Source: Chloroflexota bacterium
GTDB lineage: Bacteria > Chloroflexota > Anaerolineae > Anaerolineales > Anaerolineaceae
Length of the DNA stretch: 64,000 nucleotides
NCBI GenBank assembly: GCA_021779955.1
Contig: JAJXZS010000048.1
Location: forward strand, 47,514-111,513
Direction: 5' to 3'
Both the position numbers and the translations under genes were made by a program. Shown here one piece after another: positions 51,796-60,618 of the stretch. Below the pieces are notes generated by a model. The model worked only from the letters and a program-made list of their open reading frames with translations, made no database searches and was not told the origin of the DNA. Within the stretch, counting starts at the first letter, position 1; every line of letters starts with the position of its first letter.

Positions 51796-53130
51796 TTAGG
51801 CTGTGAGCGCATCAAGCATTGCGGCAAAGCTTTCGGCGTGGCGAACTTCCATGTCGGCCATCTGGAACAGGTTGACACGGATCATGCCTTCCTTGTCTTT
51901 GGCGTAGGGGTTCACGAGAATGTCGAGAGCGCCCCAAAGACCAATCAGCATGTCAGCCCAGTTGCCATAGAAGATTGCGCTGCAGTTCCCTACCGAGGTT
52001 CCCTTGGTAAGGGTGCTCGATACTAGGTTGGAAACCAGCGCGGGGTAGCCGTTCACCGGAGTATTGCCCGCCTGCGCGTCCCAGATGAAAGATGGATTGC
52101 CGGTCACCTTGGGAGTGGCTTTGAGGATCCCGCGGACCTTGGCATTGGTGATGTACGCCAGGGAACCGATATCGGCATTGTCGATTGCGATTTCAGTTTC
52201 CAGCGCGATGATGTTCGCCCAGGTTGGGATCAAGCCATTAGTTCCACCGGCAACCGAGCCGATGCCAGTCGTGGCAGCGATACCCTTGATGAAAGGAGCT
52301 ACGCCGGTGCCGTGCAGCGCCTGCAGGTCGATCCGCGTGGTCAACGCCTTCGCCAGGTCGTTCCGTACGAAGGCTTCCACGTCGATGCTGGATTGGTTCA
52401 TCAATTGGCGGGAATACTCGACCCACCCCTTGATCAGCTTCGGCGTGAGAGTTACCTGGTCGATCGTTGGCGTGCTTTCGTCTCCGGCGATTGTTTCTGC
52501 CTTTTCAACGACCGTTGAAGTGGCGGTCTGGCGTGGGATCGGGATGTCGCCGACGAGCCCGCTCATCATCGTTGCGCCGGCTTGCGCCAGCACCGAGCGG
52601 TTGCGCAGCACATCGATGAAAGATGCGGGGCGCAGCTCGTCCGCCACCAGGTTGCCGCCGTCCGTGACCACGGCAACGGTCATGGCGCGTTTACTTTCAG
52701 TGGGAGCCGAAAGCACATCGTAAGGAACAAAGATTCCCTCGGGATTCCTCCCCATGCGCTCAGCCACTGCCATGCTGGCAGACCGCTCAAGGCCCGCATC
52801 GCGCCAATCGTTGTTCACTTGGGCGCGGATCATGCGTAGGATCGAATACTGGCGCACTTCCTCAGGGCTCATCCCGATATTAGGATCGATCTGCTGATCC
52901 CCTTGTTTGGGATTGAGCACATTGCGCAGCTCACCCTCGACGCCGTCCACTCTTTCAAGACGCTTGGCGTCCTCTTCCATGACATCGATCTTGCCCATGA
53001 TCTCGTCAAAGCTGGTACGTTCTTCGGGCGTAAGATCCCGATTTTCGGTTACAGCCTTGTTCGTGATCGCCCGGGCGCTCTGGACTAAAGCAGTCCGTTC
53101 TTGCCGAATTTCGCGTGCAGTTTTCTTCAT
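51796..53130 (-). CDS. HK97-type major capsid protein
   Basis: The 444-residue protein has a helical scaffold-like N-terminal segment (about 1-110, charged, with RELT-type helices), expected to be cut by the prohead protease. The HK97-fold capsid domain follows, with GGNLVADELRPASFIDVLRN, GWVEYSRQLMNQSSIDVEAF and LYAIDILVN-type segments near the C-terminus. The ATG at 53130 is used because AGAGGTG is spaced correctly; the preceding GTG is one codon upstream. Position after the protease gene agrees. Confidence 0.92.
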   Translation of the reverse strand: MKKTAREIRQERTALVQSARAITNKAVTENRDLTPEERTSFDEIMGKIDVMEEDAKRLERVDGVEGELRNVLNPKQGDQQIDPNIGMSPEEVRQYSILRMIRAQVNNDWRDAGLERSASMAVAERMGRNPEGIFVPYDVLSAPTESKRAMTVAVVTDGGNLVADELRPASFIDVLRNRSVLAQAGATMMSGLVGDIPIPRQTATSTVVEKAETIAGDESTPTIDQVTLTPKLIKGWVEYSRQLMNQSSIDVEAFVRNDLAKALTTRIDLQALHGTGVAPFIKGIAATTGIGSVAGGTNGLIPTWANIIALETEIAIDNADIGSLAYITNAKVRGILKATPKVTGNPSFIWDAQAGNTPVNGYPALVSNLVSSTLTKGTSVGNCSAIFYGNWADMLIGLWGALDILVNPYAKDKEGMIRVNLFQMADMEVRHAESFAAMLDALTA

Positions 53131-53163
53131 CACACACCTCTAAAAGTCGATAAGATTTTTTGC

Positions 53164-53910
53164 TTATTCAGCTTCGGCAATTTCGAGCTGACGTTTCAGG
53201 ACATCCAACGGCACCTGCCGGGATTCCTGATCCGTGTCTTGGCCACCCTCCAGGGTGTCAAGGTTGGCCGAAAATCGCTCCAAAACCTTCAAAGCAGCTC
53301 CAATCCGGGTCTTGTCAGCCTCAGTTGCCTGGCCGAACTGAGCCCGGGAAATGGCGTTCCCAAGTTCTTCCATCTCAATTCCCAACCCTGCGAATGCGCT
53401 TCTCGCGCTCACGCTGGTTTGGGTGTAAGCCGGATAGGTGACCGGGCTCACATCGTACAATTTCGCCTTGATCAACTCCCGCACGATCTGGCCTTCTTCC
53501 TTGTGCCAGTCATCCGAGATCGTCTCGAAGGCAAAAGACATTTGATCCACGTCCCCCCGCTTGATCGATTGCACCAGGTCTTTTGCCCACTGAGCATCGG
53601 GAGGGGTAATCTTGATTCGCAGCCCCTTTTCATCCTCCGAAAGCTCCAGGGTGCCGCTCTTATTTCGACCCAGCACGTAGTTGGCATCGTGATTCCACAA
53701 TGCCCGGATATCATCCTGGCCGATTGATTCAGAGAAGGCGCCCTTTTGGATGATCTCCCGGAAGCCGCCCAGGTTCTGGCTGTACACCCCGAAGATGGCG
53801 GCGTAGCCTTCGATGATCGGCTCCTGGTTGCTGCCTGCAGCCACGCGCATTTCTTTGATCACGAATGCGCGATTTTCTATTCCCTTGATCTTTGGAAATT
53901 CATTCTTCAT
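53164..53910 (-). CDS. Prohead protease (HK97 family, U35/S78-type)
   Basis: The 248-residue protein has the U35-like serine protease pattern: GYAAIFGVYSQ, GGFREIIQKGAFSESI, ALWNHDANYVLGRN with the catalytic His, and DQMSFAFETISD with the catalytic Ser. It cleaves the capsid N-terminal part during maturation. A charged C-terminal tail follows. It lies between portal and capsid, the standard order. Confidence 0.92.
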   Translation of the reverse strand: MKNEFPKIKGIENRAFVIKEMRVAAGSNQEPIIEGYAAIFGVYSQNLGGFREIIQKGAFSESIGQDDIRALWNHDANYVLGRNKSGTLELSEDEKGLRIKITPPDAQWAKDLVQSIKRGDVDQMSFAFETISDDWHKEEGQIVRELIKAKLYDVSPVTYPAYTQTSVSARSAFAGLGIEMEELGNAISRAQFGQATEADKTRIGAALKVLERFSANLDTLEGGQDTDQESRQVPLDVLKRQLEIAEAE

Positions 53911-53935
53911 CTCTCACCTCACCTGTAAAAATGAC

Positions 53936-55996
53936 CTAACCGGCGCCCAACAAGCACTCGCACTTGCGGTGCAAGGGTGGGTGACCGACGTTCCCTTCGA
54001 CCTTCAAAGGGTCCGCGGCGCCCTCAGGCTGATAATCATCGCCTGCCCGGAAGAAGACTTCATTGATCCCAGCGGTCTTGCCGTCCATCGCCGTGCAATA
54101 AGCGCAGGTTGCATCGAAGGAGAACCACCGCACTGTTGGGATGCCACCGATCGCATAAACCATGTGGGCTGCCGCGTTGTTCAACCGGATGCTTTCCTCG
54201 CCGGCGATGTCCGCCGGTCGACTTTCATTCCAACCTTCGAATGCGCTTTCCAGCCCTGAAATCGGGTCATCGCCGTTCGTTTCAAAGCCCTTCAGCATTG
54301 CCTGCAGCAACGCCTGGCTGTGGGCCGCGTGACTTTGTACATAAACATCCACATACTTCTGCAGGAATCCGTCCAGGCGTTCCTGTGGCTTGCTCATGTT
54401 GATTTCATCAGCAGCCTCTTCACCCACCAGGTCGCCGTAAGCCATGGCAACCGGCAGGACCATCCGCTTCGCAGCTTTGGTGAATTCGTCCCGGTAATAG
54501 CTGCTCAGATCCTCAGAGAATTGCGAGAAACCGCGTGATTTGAAATCTCTTTTCGCCAGCGCCAGAATATCCTGGGTTTCCCGCTTGATCAATCGCGTGG
54601 CAGCATCTTCGTATAGCTTACGGTAGGGTTTGACCAGGCGGCGGCGGCTGCGAACGCTTCTCAGGGTTGCGCCGCGGATCGCGATCCCTTCTCGGTATTC
54701 CAGCAGTTCATTGGGGTTACTTCTGTTTTGGGGAACTGGAACCGGCGAGGGAAGGGGAGAGGGCTCGATCAACCCAGGGAAGTTGCGGGCGTTGCCTAGT
54801 TGGTCAGAAGGCACCATATTCAATGGCACCAGGTACGTATCGCCTCCCGCCACGGGGTTCATATCTTCCTTTTCGCGGATCTCGTTTGTGTTCAGCCACC
54901 CGTTCTGCTTGGCGTAACCGTAGGCCTGGTACCGGCTGAGAATGTCACCCCGCAGCAGCCCATCTACGACGAATTTGGCAAAATAGACCTTCCGCTCAGG
55001 CCGGGTCAGCAGCTGGGTGTCGATCGCCTGCTCGAAGTTGGTCAGCCACGGCAGCAGCGTATAGACTACAAATTCAAGGCTCTGTTGCTCGATGTTGCTG
55101 AACGTCGCCTTGTCCAGGTCCCCGATCATGTGCGGCGGGACCCTGAACATCCGGGCAATTTCAGACACCTGAAATTTCCTCGTTTCCAGGAACTGGGCCT
55201 CTTCCGGCGTGACGCCGGTTTTGTTCGCCTTCATGCCCTCCTCGAGAATGGCAGCCCTGTGCGCGTTGGTCAGACCTTCGTGCGCTTCTGACCAGGAATT
55301 CGAAAGGCGGCGATAGGCATCGTCACTCAATTTGCCTGGATGCTCGAGCACAACGTTGATCTGACTTCCGTTCTTGAAGAACCTGGCGCCTGATTCCTCA
55401 GTTGCAGCTGCCAACCCAATGGCTTCGCGTGCGTATGTGATCCAGCTGCGTCCCACCAGGCCGTTCTTGCTGAAAATCCGGAAGTGGAATATTTTCTCTG
55501 CCGGCAGCCGCACAAAACCCCCGCCCACAGACATGGGAAGTTCAACCATATACCAGAGTTGGCGCTTTCCATCTCTCCAGATCGAAGTGGTTTCTGAGAT
55601 CAACGGCCATAATGCGGTGATTTGACCGGCGCCGTCGGATTCGATCTCGGAAAAACTGTTCCCCGTGAGAGCGGCGTTGCGGATGATCGACTCTATCCAG
55701 TTCCAGCTGGTCATCTCAGGGTTGGGCTGAACGTGCAGGATCTCATACAAGGAATGATCGGTTGCCTTGCTCTTTCCGGTCTTCTCGCGTTTGTACAGGT
55801 CCAGGGGTAAGCTCGCAACAGTTTCAGCCAGCAACCGTACAGCCGCCAGCACTGCCGTGATCTTTTCAGCAGTCGCAGGCGTGACATTGAGCCCGGTGTT
55901 GGTGTCTGTGCCGTAGAATGAGGTGCTGCCGGTGATCAGCCCCTGCAGGGCCTCATCGGAACGCTTTTCAATCAGGTTTCTAAGTAATCCTTTCAT
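53936..55996 (-). CDS. Portal protein fused to MuF-type head morphogenesis domain
   Basis: The 686-residue protein starts with an HK97-family portal (about 1-430: LDLYKREKTGKSKATDHSLYEILHVQPNPEMTSWNW, LRNIAREAIGLA-type region, PPHMIGDLDKATFSNIEQQSLEF). Its C-terminal part (about 470-686) is a MuF/gp7-like domain, with VRWFSFDATCAYCTAMDGKTAGI and the closing GHPPLHRKCECLL. Two separate genes would be the usual layout. The fused chain would combine the DNA-entry ring with a capsid-interior minor protein. It precedes the protease gene by 25 bp. Confidence 0.88.
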   Translation of the reverse strand: MKGLLRNLIEKRSDEALQGLITGSTSFYGTDTNTGLNVTPATAEKITAVLAAVRLLAETVASLPLDLYKREKTGKSKATDHSLYEILHVQPNPEMTSWNWIESIIRNAALTGNSFSEIESDGAGQITALWPLISETTSIWRDGKRQLWYMVELPMSVGGGFVRLPAEKIFHFRIFSKNGLVGRSWITYAREAIGLAAATEESGARFFKNGSQINVVLEHPGKLSDDAYRRLSNSWSEAHEGLTNAHRAAILEEGMKANKTGVTPEEAQFLETRKFQVSEIARMFRVPPHMIGDLDKATFSNIEQQSLEFVVYTLLPWLTNFEQAIDTQLLTRPERKVYFAKFVVDGLLRGDILSRYQAYGYAKQNGWLNTNEIREKEDMNPVAGGDTYLVPLNMVPSDQLGNARNFPGLIEPSPLPSPVPVPQNRSNPNELLEYREGIAIRGATLRSVRSRRRLVKPYRKLYEDAATRLIKRETQDILALAKRDFKSRGFSQFSEDLSSYYRDEFTKAAKRMVLPVAMAYGDLVGEEAADEINMSKPQERLDGFLQKYVDVYVQSHAAHSQALLQAMLKGFETNGDDPISGLESAFEGWNESRPADIAGEESIRLNNAAAHMVYAIGGIPTVRWFSFDATCAYCTAMDGKTAGINEVFFRAGDDYQPEGAADPLKVEGNVGHPPLHRKCECLLGAG

Positions 55997-56042
55997 CAGC
56001 TCCCTCGTTGGTTTCTATAACGATGGTTATCGCAAGCAACCA

Positions 56043-56219
56043 TTACTTGCTTTTGACAGCGAAGAACCCCGCCCCGAACAATCCAAAGACCATCAGCAGG
56101 ATCCCCACGACAATGAACATCACCTTGATGCTGACCATTCCAATGCCGATCGACAGACCTGCAAACCCCAGGAAGGCGATCACATCAAAGAAATCGACCG
56201 AGCTCAGCAGTTTCTTCAT
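56043..56219 (-). CDS. Small two-span membrane protein in the head operon
   Basis: The 58-residue frame begins KKLLSSVDFFDVIAFLGFAG and contains two hydrophobic helices (GFAGLSIGIGMVSIKVMFIVVG, LLMVFGLFGAGFFAV). Its ATG overlaps the terminase stop as ATGA. It lies between terminase and portal where no membrane protein is usual. Function unknown; it is short and was found by direct reading. Confidence 0.6.
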   Translation of the reverse strand: MKKLLSSVDFFDVIAFLGFAGLSIGIGMVSIKVMFIVVGILLMVFGLFGAGFFAVKSK

Positions 56220-57970
56220 ACAGTTCGTATCCCTCTCGACGAGTACACCGATGGTGTAGTTGAATCTTTCAGTGCATCCAGGCGGACCATCGCGTTGATC
56301 AACGCGGCAAGCAGATCGATCCGTTGGGTATCATCCTTGTTTTCCTTGGTCAGCTTGATGTTCTCGTTTGAATCGATCTTCTCTTTGGCGTTGGCCAGGC
56401 ACCATTTGAGCAGCGGCGAGCCATCATGCACGATCTTGCCCTGGGCAACCAGCTCGCGAAATAGTTTCGTCGGCTCTGAGAGCGTCTGAACGCCCTGCCG
56501 GATCTCTACACATACATAACCGTCATTGGTCATCTCAGTGGCCAGGTGCGTGGCGTTGTAAGGGTCGTAACAAACTTCGTTGACCTTCCAATCGTTCTCA
56601 AGCTCCCGATCGGCAATGTGCGACCGGATTTCGTTGTAATCGGTGACGTCGCCACCGGTGATGGAAAGCCACCCGTCAGCTGCCCAGTCTCGATAGGGGA
56701 TTCTGTCGGTTTTCTCGTGCCGTGCGGCGCCTGCTTCAGGGATAAAGCCATGCGCGGTCACCGCCAGGCGGCCATCGGGGAGAACAAACAGGAAGCCATC
56801 AGCAGTGAGATCGATCCGTTTGGAGAGATCGAAACCCACATTACTTAATAGGCCCTTGGTCAATTCGCTGAAAGCCTGCACTCGCTCTGCCGGCGTCGAT
56901 GTTTGTGGATCCAAAATGGCCAGATTGTCCCAATCAGCCAGGTACTCACCGATGTACCCCCGGTCGTTGTCGTAGACCCACTTGTTCAAGATTTTGATTC
57001 TGAAGGTCCTGATCTTCGCAGGATCTCTAGAATCAAAAGCCCGATCATGTTCTTCTTTCAAAATAGCCAACCCCTCGGGAGTGGCTGCTCTCAGGGGGTT
57101 CGCCTTGATCCAGTTCGCCGGATCATGCTCGTTGTCTTCGGGATCCATCTCGCGGATCACCACGCAATAACGTTCGTCAATGATCGTTCTTTCGAGAATT
57201 TGTTTGCAGACTTCGTATTCTTTGAAGCATGGGGATTTTTCAGCATCAACCCCCGCGGTGCTGATGATCAGCATCAATGCCTGGGCGCGCTGCCCCCAGG
57301 CGGACCATAATAAGTCATGGATCTCACTCGTGGGGTGCGCGTGGTATTCGTCAATGATCGCCCCGCTTGGATTGAGACCGTCCTTGTTCTTCGTTTCTTT
57401 GGAGAGGGGCACCATCATGCCGCCCCGGGTGATATGCGAGATCTCGTAATTGCGGATCTTCAGGCGCTTTCGAATATCGGCACTCTTCATCGCCATGTCT
57501 TTGGCGATCTTATAAACGATCCGCGCCTGGTCCTTGTCGACGGCTGCGCAGTAAACCTCAGGACTCTCTTCGCCATCCCCACACATGAGGTAATCCGCAA
57601 CGCCGGCGGCCTCTGTCGATTTGGCGTTTTTCCTGCCCTCCAGGATGAACGCTTTGTTGAATCGGCGCAGTCCGGTGTCTTTGTGCACCCAGCCGAAAAT
57701 ACAGCCGAGGTCGAATTCTTCGAAAGGCAAGAGAATGATCGGGGTCTTTGCGAGAGGCCCCTTGATGTGAACGCAATAAGAGAACCAGCGGAAGATCTTG
57801 TCCGCCTTCTCTTCATCAAATACCCACGGGAAATCAGGCGTGCCCTGCCGTGCCAGATCATCCAGGTGCCTCTGACACGCAAGACGTTCAAGGTGTCCTA
57901 CAACTCGCAGGCCCTGAACGGCTTCAAGTGCATATTGTGTGGTGGGGTGTACCTGGCTTGCTTCTACCAT
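56216..57970 (-). CDS. terL: Terminase large subunit
   Basis: The 584-residue protein has an ATPase with the Walker A-type motif EGRKNAKST near residue 111 and Walker B GAIIDEYHAH near 206. A nuclease domain follows (NVGFDLSKRIDLTADG near 385 and further acidic residues toward the C-terminus). It cuts and packages phage DNA into heads. It overlaps the small subunit by one base. No key motif is missing. Confidence 0.95.
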   Translation of the reverse strand: MVEASQVHPTTQYALEAVQGLRVVGHLERLACQRHLDDLARQGTPDFPWVFDEEKADKIFRWFSYCVHIKGPLAKTPIILLPFEEFDLGCIFGWVHKDTGLRRFNKAFILEGRKNAKSTEAAGVADYLMCGDGEESPEVYCAAVDKDQARIVYKIAKDMAMKSADIRKRLKIRNYEISHITRGGMMVPLSKETKNKDGLNPSGAIIDEYHAHPTSEIHDLLWSAWGQRAQALMLIISTAGVDAEKSPCFKEYEVCKQILERTIIDERYCVVIREMDPEDNEHDPANWIKANPLRAATPEGLAILKEEHDRAFDSRDPAKIRTFRIKILNKWVYDNDRGYIGEYLADWDNLAILDPQTSTPAERVQAFSELTKGLLSNVGFDLSKRIDLTADGFLFVLPDGRLAVTAHGFIPEAGAARHEKTDRIPYRDWAADGWLSITGGDVTDYNEIRSHIADRELENDWKVNEVCYDPYNATHLATEMTNDGYVCVEIRQGVQTLSEPTKLFRELVAQGKIVHDGSPLLKWCLANAKEKIDSNENIKLTKENKDDTQRIDLLAALINAMVRLDALKDSTTPSVYSSRGIRTV

Positions 57971-58407
57971 TAATCGAATTCCTTACCGAAGTCGTCCTGG
58001 ATCTTGTCCGCTTTCTTTTTCACCAATCTGGCCCGGGCTGCCGGCGAGAGCCCCAATGAGTCAGCGTAACTTTTGATCAACCTGGCATATGCCTGCAGCG
58101 CTTTGGTACTGTCCTCGTCCAATAATGTCTTTCTGGCCAGCGCCTTATATTTCGCGTTCGTATCGCAGTAGACCGCCAACAGTTCCGTGTCGATGTTGTC
58201 CAGGAGCTCGATCCCGTCGATGGATTTGGTCACCCTGCGCCAAATGATCAGGGCCTCTTTCGACAGCCAGCTGGGGGGATGGAGACCTTTTGCCTTCCTT
58301 CGCCTCACCAGCAGAGCTGCAGCATCGCGAGCATCCTTTTCGGCCTGGGTCCAGTGCTTCCCGTGGCCTTCCTTCATCACTTGCGAACTGACGTGAGGAG
58401 TTGGCAT
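57970..58407 (-). CDS. terS: Terminase small subunit (P27 family)
   Basis: The 145-residue protein has the P27-like terminase small subunit pattern (KGLHPPSWLSKEALIIWRRVTKSIDGIELLDNIDTELLAVYCDTNAKYKALARK) and a C-terminal basic helix. It recognises phage DNA ends for packaging. It is the usual partner of this terminase large subunit type and lies directly upstream of it. Confidence 0.9.
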   Translation of the reverse strand: MPTPHVSSQVMKEGHGKHWTQAEKDARDAAALLVRRRKAKGLHPPSWLSKEALIIWRRVTKSIDGIELLDNIDTELLAVYCDTNAKYKALARKTLLDEDSTKALQAYARLIKSYADSLGLSPAARARLVKKKADKIQDDFGKEFD

Positions 58408-58497
58408 CCATGCTTAACCAGTATCGATCGGGGAATATTTCTCGCGTTCGAGGGGCGCACGGTTTATTTTTGAAAAGCTGTAGAGATTCATCATCCC

Positions 58498-58866
58498 CTA
58501 CCCATGATGCTTCTTTGAGTTGCCATAGCCGCCATCGAACATCGCGGTCTTCTTGTTGTGACAATGAGCGCACAGACCATCAAAGTTCGATTCATCGTCC
58601 GTTCCGCCTGCTGCCCGCGGGATCTTATGATCAACGTGTGTTGCTTTGATTTGTGCGTTGGGATGATCACCAAAGGGATCCACACACCACGGGTGTTTCT
58701 GCAGAAACGCATCACGGATCTTCCGCCATGCTGACCCATATCCCCGCTCGCTTGATCCTCCACGTTGCTGGTCAGCATTCACCTGGTGACGCGGGCAGCG
58801 ACTACCGGAATAGGCGAGCTCAGTGCAGCCTGGATATGTGCAGGTGCGAGGGCAATGCATCGGCAT
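58498..58866 (-). CDS. HNH endonuclease
   Basis: The 122-residue protein has a CxxC-like N-terminal zinc pair and the HNH motif: VDHKIPRAAGG (first His), then NFDGLCAHCHNKKT (Asn, final His) with two extra zinc cysteines. Free-standing HNH genes beside the terminase are typical in HK97-type phages and assist packaging-related cleavage. The start ATG shares one base with the upstream stop. Confidence 0.9.
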   Translation of the reverse strand: MPMHCPRTCTYPGCTELAYSGSRCPRHQVNADQQRGGSSERGYGSAWRKIRDAFLQKHPWCVDPFGDHPNAQIKATHVDHKIPRAAGGTDDESNFDGLCAHCHNKKTAMFDGGYGNSKKHHG

Positions 58867-59183
58867 TACGTCTGTTCCTTCTTCGTGTTTTTGAAAGGTA
58901 CCGGCTCATCACCCTTGGCTTTGATCTGCTTTACCAGTCGCCCTGCCCAATCCATCCAGTCAGCCAACTCGCTCTCCAACATATCAATGCGTTCACGCAA
59001 TGGTTGAATCAACTCCATGACTGTTTTTCGAATGACCTCATTGGTATCTGCAATGCTCTTTTCATTCTCAAACTTGACCTTGGCACGCTGGCTGGCGCTT
59101 GTGAAGTAAGCGCCTGCAAGACCACCAATCAAACCTGCTATGATCCCTACTAACGTGACGATGGCATCAGTATCGAAGTTCAT
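58866..59183 (-). CDS. Membrane protein with coiled coil, possible lysis accessory
   Basis: The 105-residue protein has an N-terminal membrane helix (AIVTLVGIIAGLIGGLAGAYFTSA) and a long charged coiled coil. This is compatible with holin- or spanin-like proteins and with other membrane-anchored phage proteins. It lies in the late operon upstream of HNH. Role inferred from topology only. Confidence 0.5.
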   Translation of the reverse strand: MNFDTDAIVTLVGIIAGLIGGLAGAYFTSASQRAKVKFENEKSIADTNEVIRKTVMELIQPLRERIDMLESELADWMDWAGRLVKQIKAKGDEPVPFKNTKKEQT

Positions 59184-59188
59184 AGGGA

Positions 59189-59626
59189 TCAGCCTTGAGC
59201 AGCATCACGCTCAGCAATCGCGCTCTTTACATCACTTGTCTGCACGCTGAATTTGTAGGTCAGTTGATTGCCGCCGGCTGCCAGGAAGAGATACATGAGC
59301 AGCGGTTTGATTCCTTCGGTGGTGCAATCAAGACCAGGGATCAGGACGAAATGCGTACAGTTGAATGTGAACATCACCGCCGAAAGCACGACGATCAAAA
59401 CCAGGTTGACCAATTGCTTATGCTCGGATTTCAGTCCTGCAAATTCTTTTCGCAATCCTGGCCAGTAGGTGAACGCCGCTGATAGGAGTACACCCGCCAG
59501 CCCAACCAGGACCTCGTATCCGAACTTCCAGCCAGCGGGCAGGAAAAAATCCAACGAGAGAACGATCAGGACCGTCAGGACAAGGAACATAAAACCGATA
59601 CCAAGCCATTTCAAGAAAGCCTTCAT
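59189..59626 (-). CDS. Four-helix membrane protein, holin candidate
   Basis: The 145-residue protein starts at MKAFLKWLGIG with GGGAG upstream and has four likely membrane helices (MFLVLTVLIVLSLDFFL, VLVGLAGVLLSAAFTYW, LVLIVVLSAVMFTFNC, PLLMYLFLAAGG). A short charged tail follows. Its size and topology resemble holins. The endolysin is far downstream in the same direction of transcription, so lysis genes are not adjacent. The call is a candidate only. Confidence 0.5.
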   Translation of the reverse strand: MKAFLKWLGIGFMFLVLTVLIVLSLDFFLPAGWKFGYEVLVGLAGVLLSAAFTYWPGLRKEFAGLKSEHKQLVNLVLIVVLSAVMFTFNCTHFVLIPGLDCTTEGIKPLLMYLFLAAGGNQLTYKFSVQTSDVKSAIAERDAAQG

Positions 59627-59655
59627 TTTTTTCTCCCTGGGCATGCCGGGATACG

Positions 59656-59700
59656 AAGAGCGCCCAACGATCGACCTAAGTCAATTCGCTGGGCGCTCTT
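59656..59700. terminator. Hairpin with 11-bp arms upstream of the holin candidate
   Basis: AAGAGCGCCCA and TGGGCGCTCTT form a perfect 11-bp inverted repeat with a 23-bp centre. There is no long T-run, so it may be a weak terminator, an operator or an RNA processing site in the leader of the late genes. Confidence 0.5.
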
Positions 59701-59753
59701 GTCTGCAGATCTGCGATGTCAGTTGTTAATGTGGCCACGGCTAATGCACCAAT

Positions 59754-59784
59754 AAAAAAAGATGGTGAACCGAAGTTCACCATC
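59754..59784 (-). terminator. Rho-independent terminator of the cell-surface-type gene
   Basis: On the minus strand GATGGTGAAC pairs with GTTCACCATC around a TTCG tetraloop and is followed by seven Ts. It lies 47 bp after the stop of the 140-residue gene and isolates it from the late operon. Confidence 0.9.
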
Positions 59785-59830
59785 ATGGTACTGGTATTCG
59801 AACAAACTTACTAGACGGGCATTTGTAACC

Positions 59831-60250
59831 CTATGGAACACCCGGGGTGAACACTGGAGTTACTGTATAATCCCACGGCGTGCCGCCGACATAGCCGTCG
59901 CCGGTTGGACCTGGCGTATCGGTTGGATTCACGACCACCGGTGGTGCAGGCTTCGGCGTGCTGGTGAGAGTAGCAGTAGGAACTCTTGTCGCAGCCCGCG
60001 TTGCAGTACTCGTCGAAGTCGCAGTAGAAGTGGCCGTGGCCGTCGCCGTGACGGTTGCCGTGGAACTGCTCGTGATGCTGGGCGTTTGGGAGAAGGCCAG
60101 AGTTTCAGACGCCAGAAACCCTTGCGTTGCACTGGGATCCACCAGGGGACCGCGTGTCTGATCACGCCAAACATTGACCAAATTCCAAGTGAGAAGGCCT
60201 ATGACGATCAAGGCTACTGCCAATAGGACGTACTTCAATGATTGTTTCAT
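59831..60250 (-). CDS. Membrane-anchored Ser/Thr/Ala-rich protein, possible lysogenic conversion factor
   Basis: The 139-residue protein has an N-terminal membrane anchor (KYVLLAVALIVIGLLTWNLV) and a long low-complexity Thr/Ser/Ala-rich linker (TATVTATATATSTATSTSTATRAATR). A Pro-rich end follows with the repeat-like VNPTDTPGPTG and VTPVFTPG. The ATG at 60250 has AAGGGGAA upstream. It has its own terminator. It lies next to attR, where prophages carry genes expressed in the lysogen. The linker resembles those of host surface proteins at 19.9-24.5 kb. Confidence 0.6.
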   Translation of the reverse strand: MKQSLKYVLLAVALIVIGLLTWNLVNVWRDQTRGPLVDPSATQGFLASETLAFSQTPSITSSSTATVTATATATSTATSTSTATRAATRVPTATLTSTPKPAPPVVVNPTDTPGPTGDGYVGGTPWDYTVTPVFTPGVP

Positions 60251-60325
60251 GTTTTCCCCTTCGAATTTATCTACGACTTTGTTCTCCAATAGTTGTATCA
60301 CAAGGCGAACTATTCACGAAATCAT

Positions 60326-60547
60326 TCATTCCGCTTGTTCCGATTCCTCACTCGATACACCCCGCCTGACTGCCTCGGCCACTGCCGCTGTGGTCGATTG
60401 AGCCTTCATTTTCCTTCGAATGGAAGCCGTATAAACGCAAACGGTCTTCCTGGAAACCCCCAGCCGGTGCGCGATGCATCCCTGGGTTTCGCCTGCAATC
60501 AGACCGTTCAAAACGTCGATTTCTCGCGGAGTTAATTTAATATTCAT
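60326..60547 (-). CDS. Small LuxR-type HTH protein
   Basis: The 73-residue protein is a GerE/LuxR HTH alone: LTPREIDVLNGLIAGETQGCIAHRLGVSRKTVCVYTASIRRKMKA. The ATG at 60547 starts the domain exactly; no ribosome site is obvious. It lacks a receiver or ligand domain, as in small late-gene activators. As the rightmost prophage gene it may activate the leftward late operon; that is inferred. Confidence 0.78.
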   Translation of the reverse strand: MNIKLTPREIDVLNGLIAGETQGCIAHRLGVSRKTVCVYTASIRRKMKAQSTTAAVAEAVRRGVSSEESEQAE

Positions 60548-60618
60548 CGAATTTGTGTGCGGCAAAATCATGCATTCCGATTTCCCGAAAGTGTGTACGC
60601 GTTAGGATTTGATCCATT

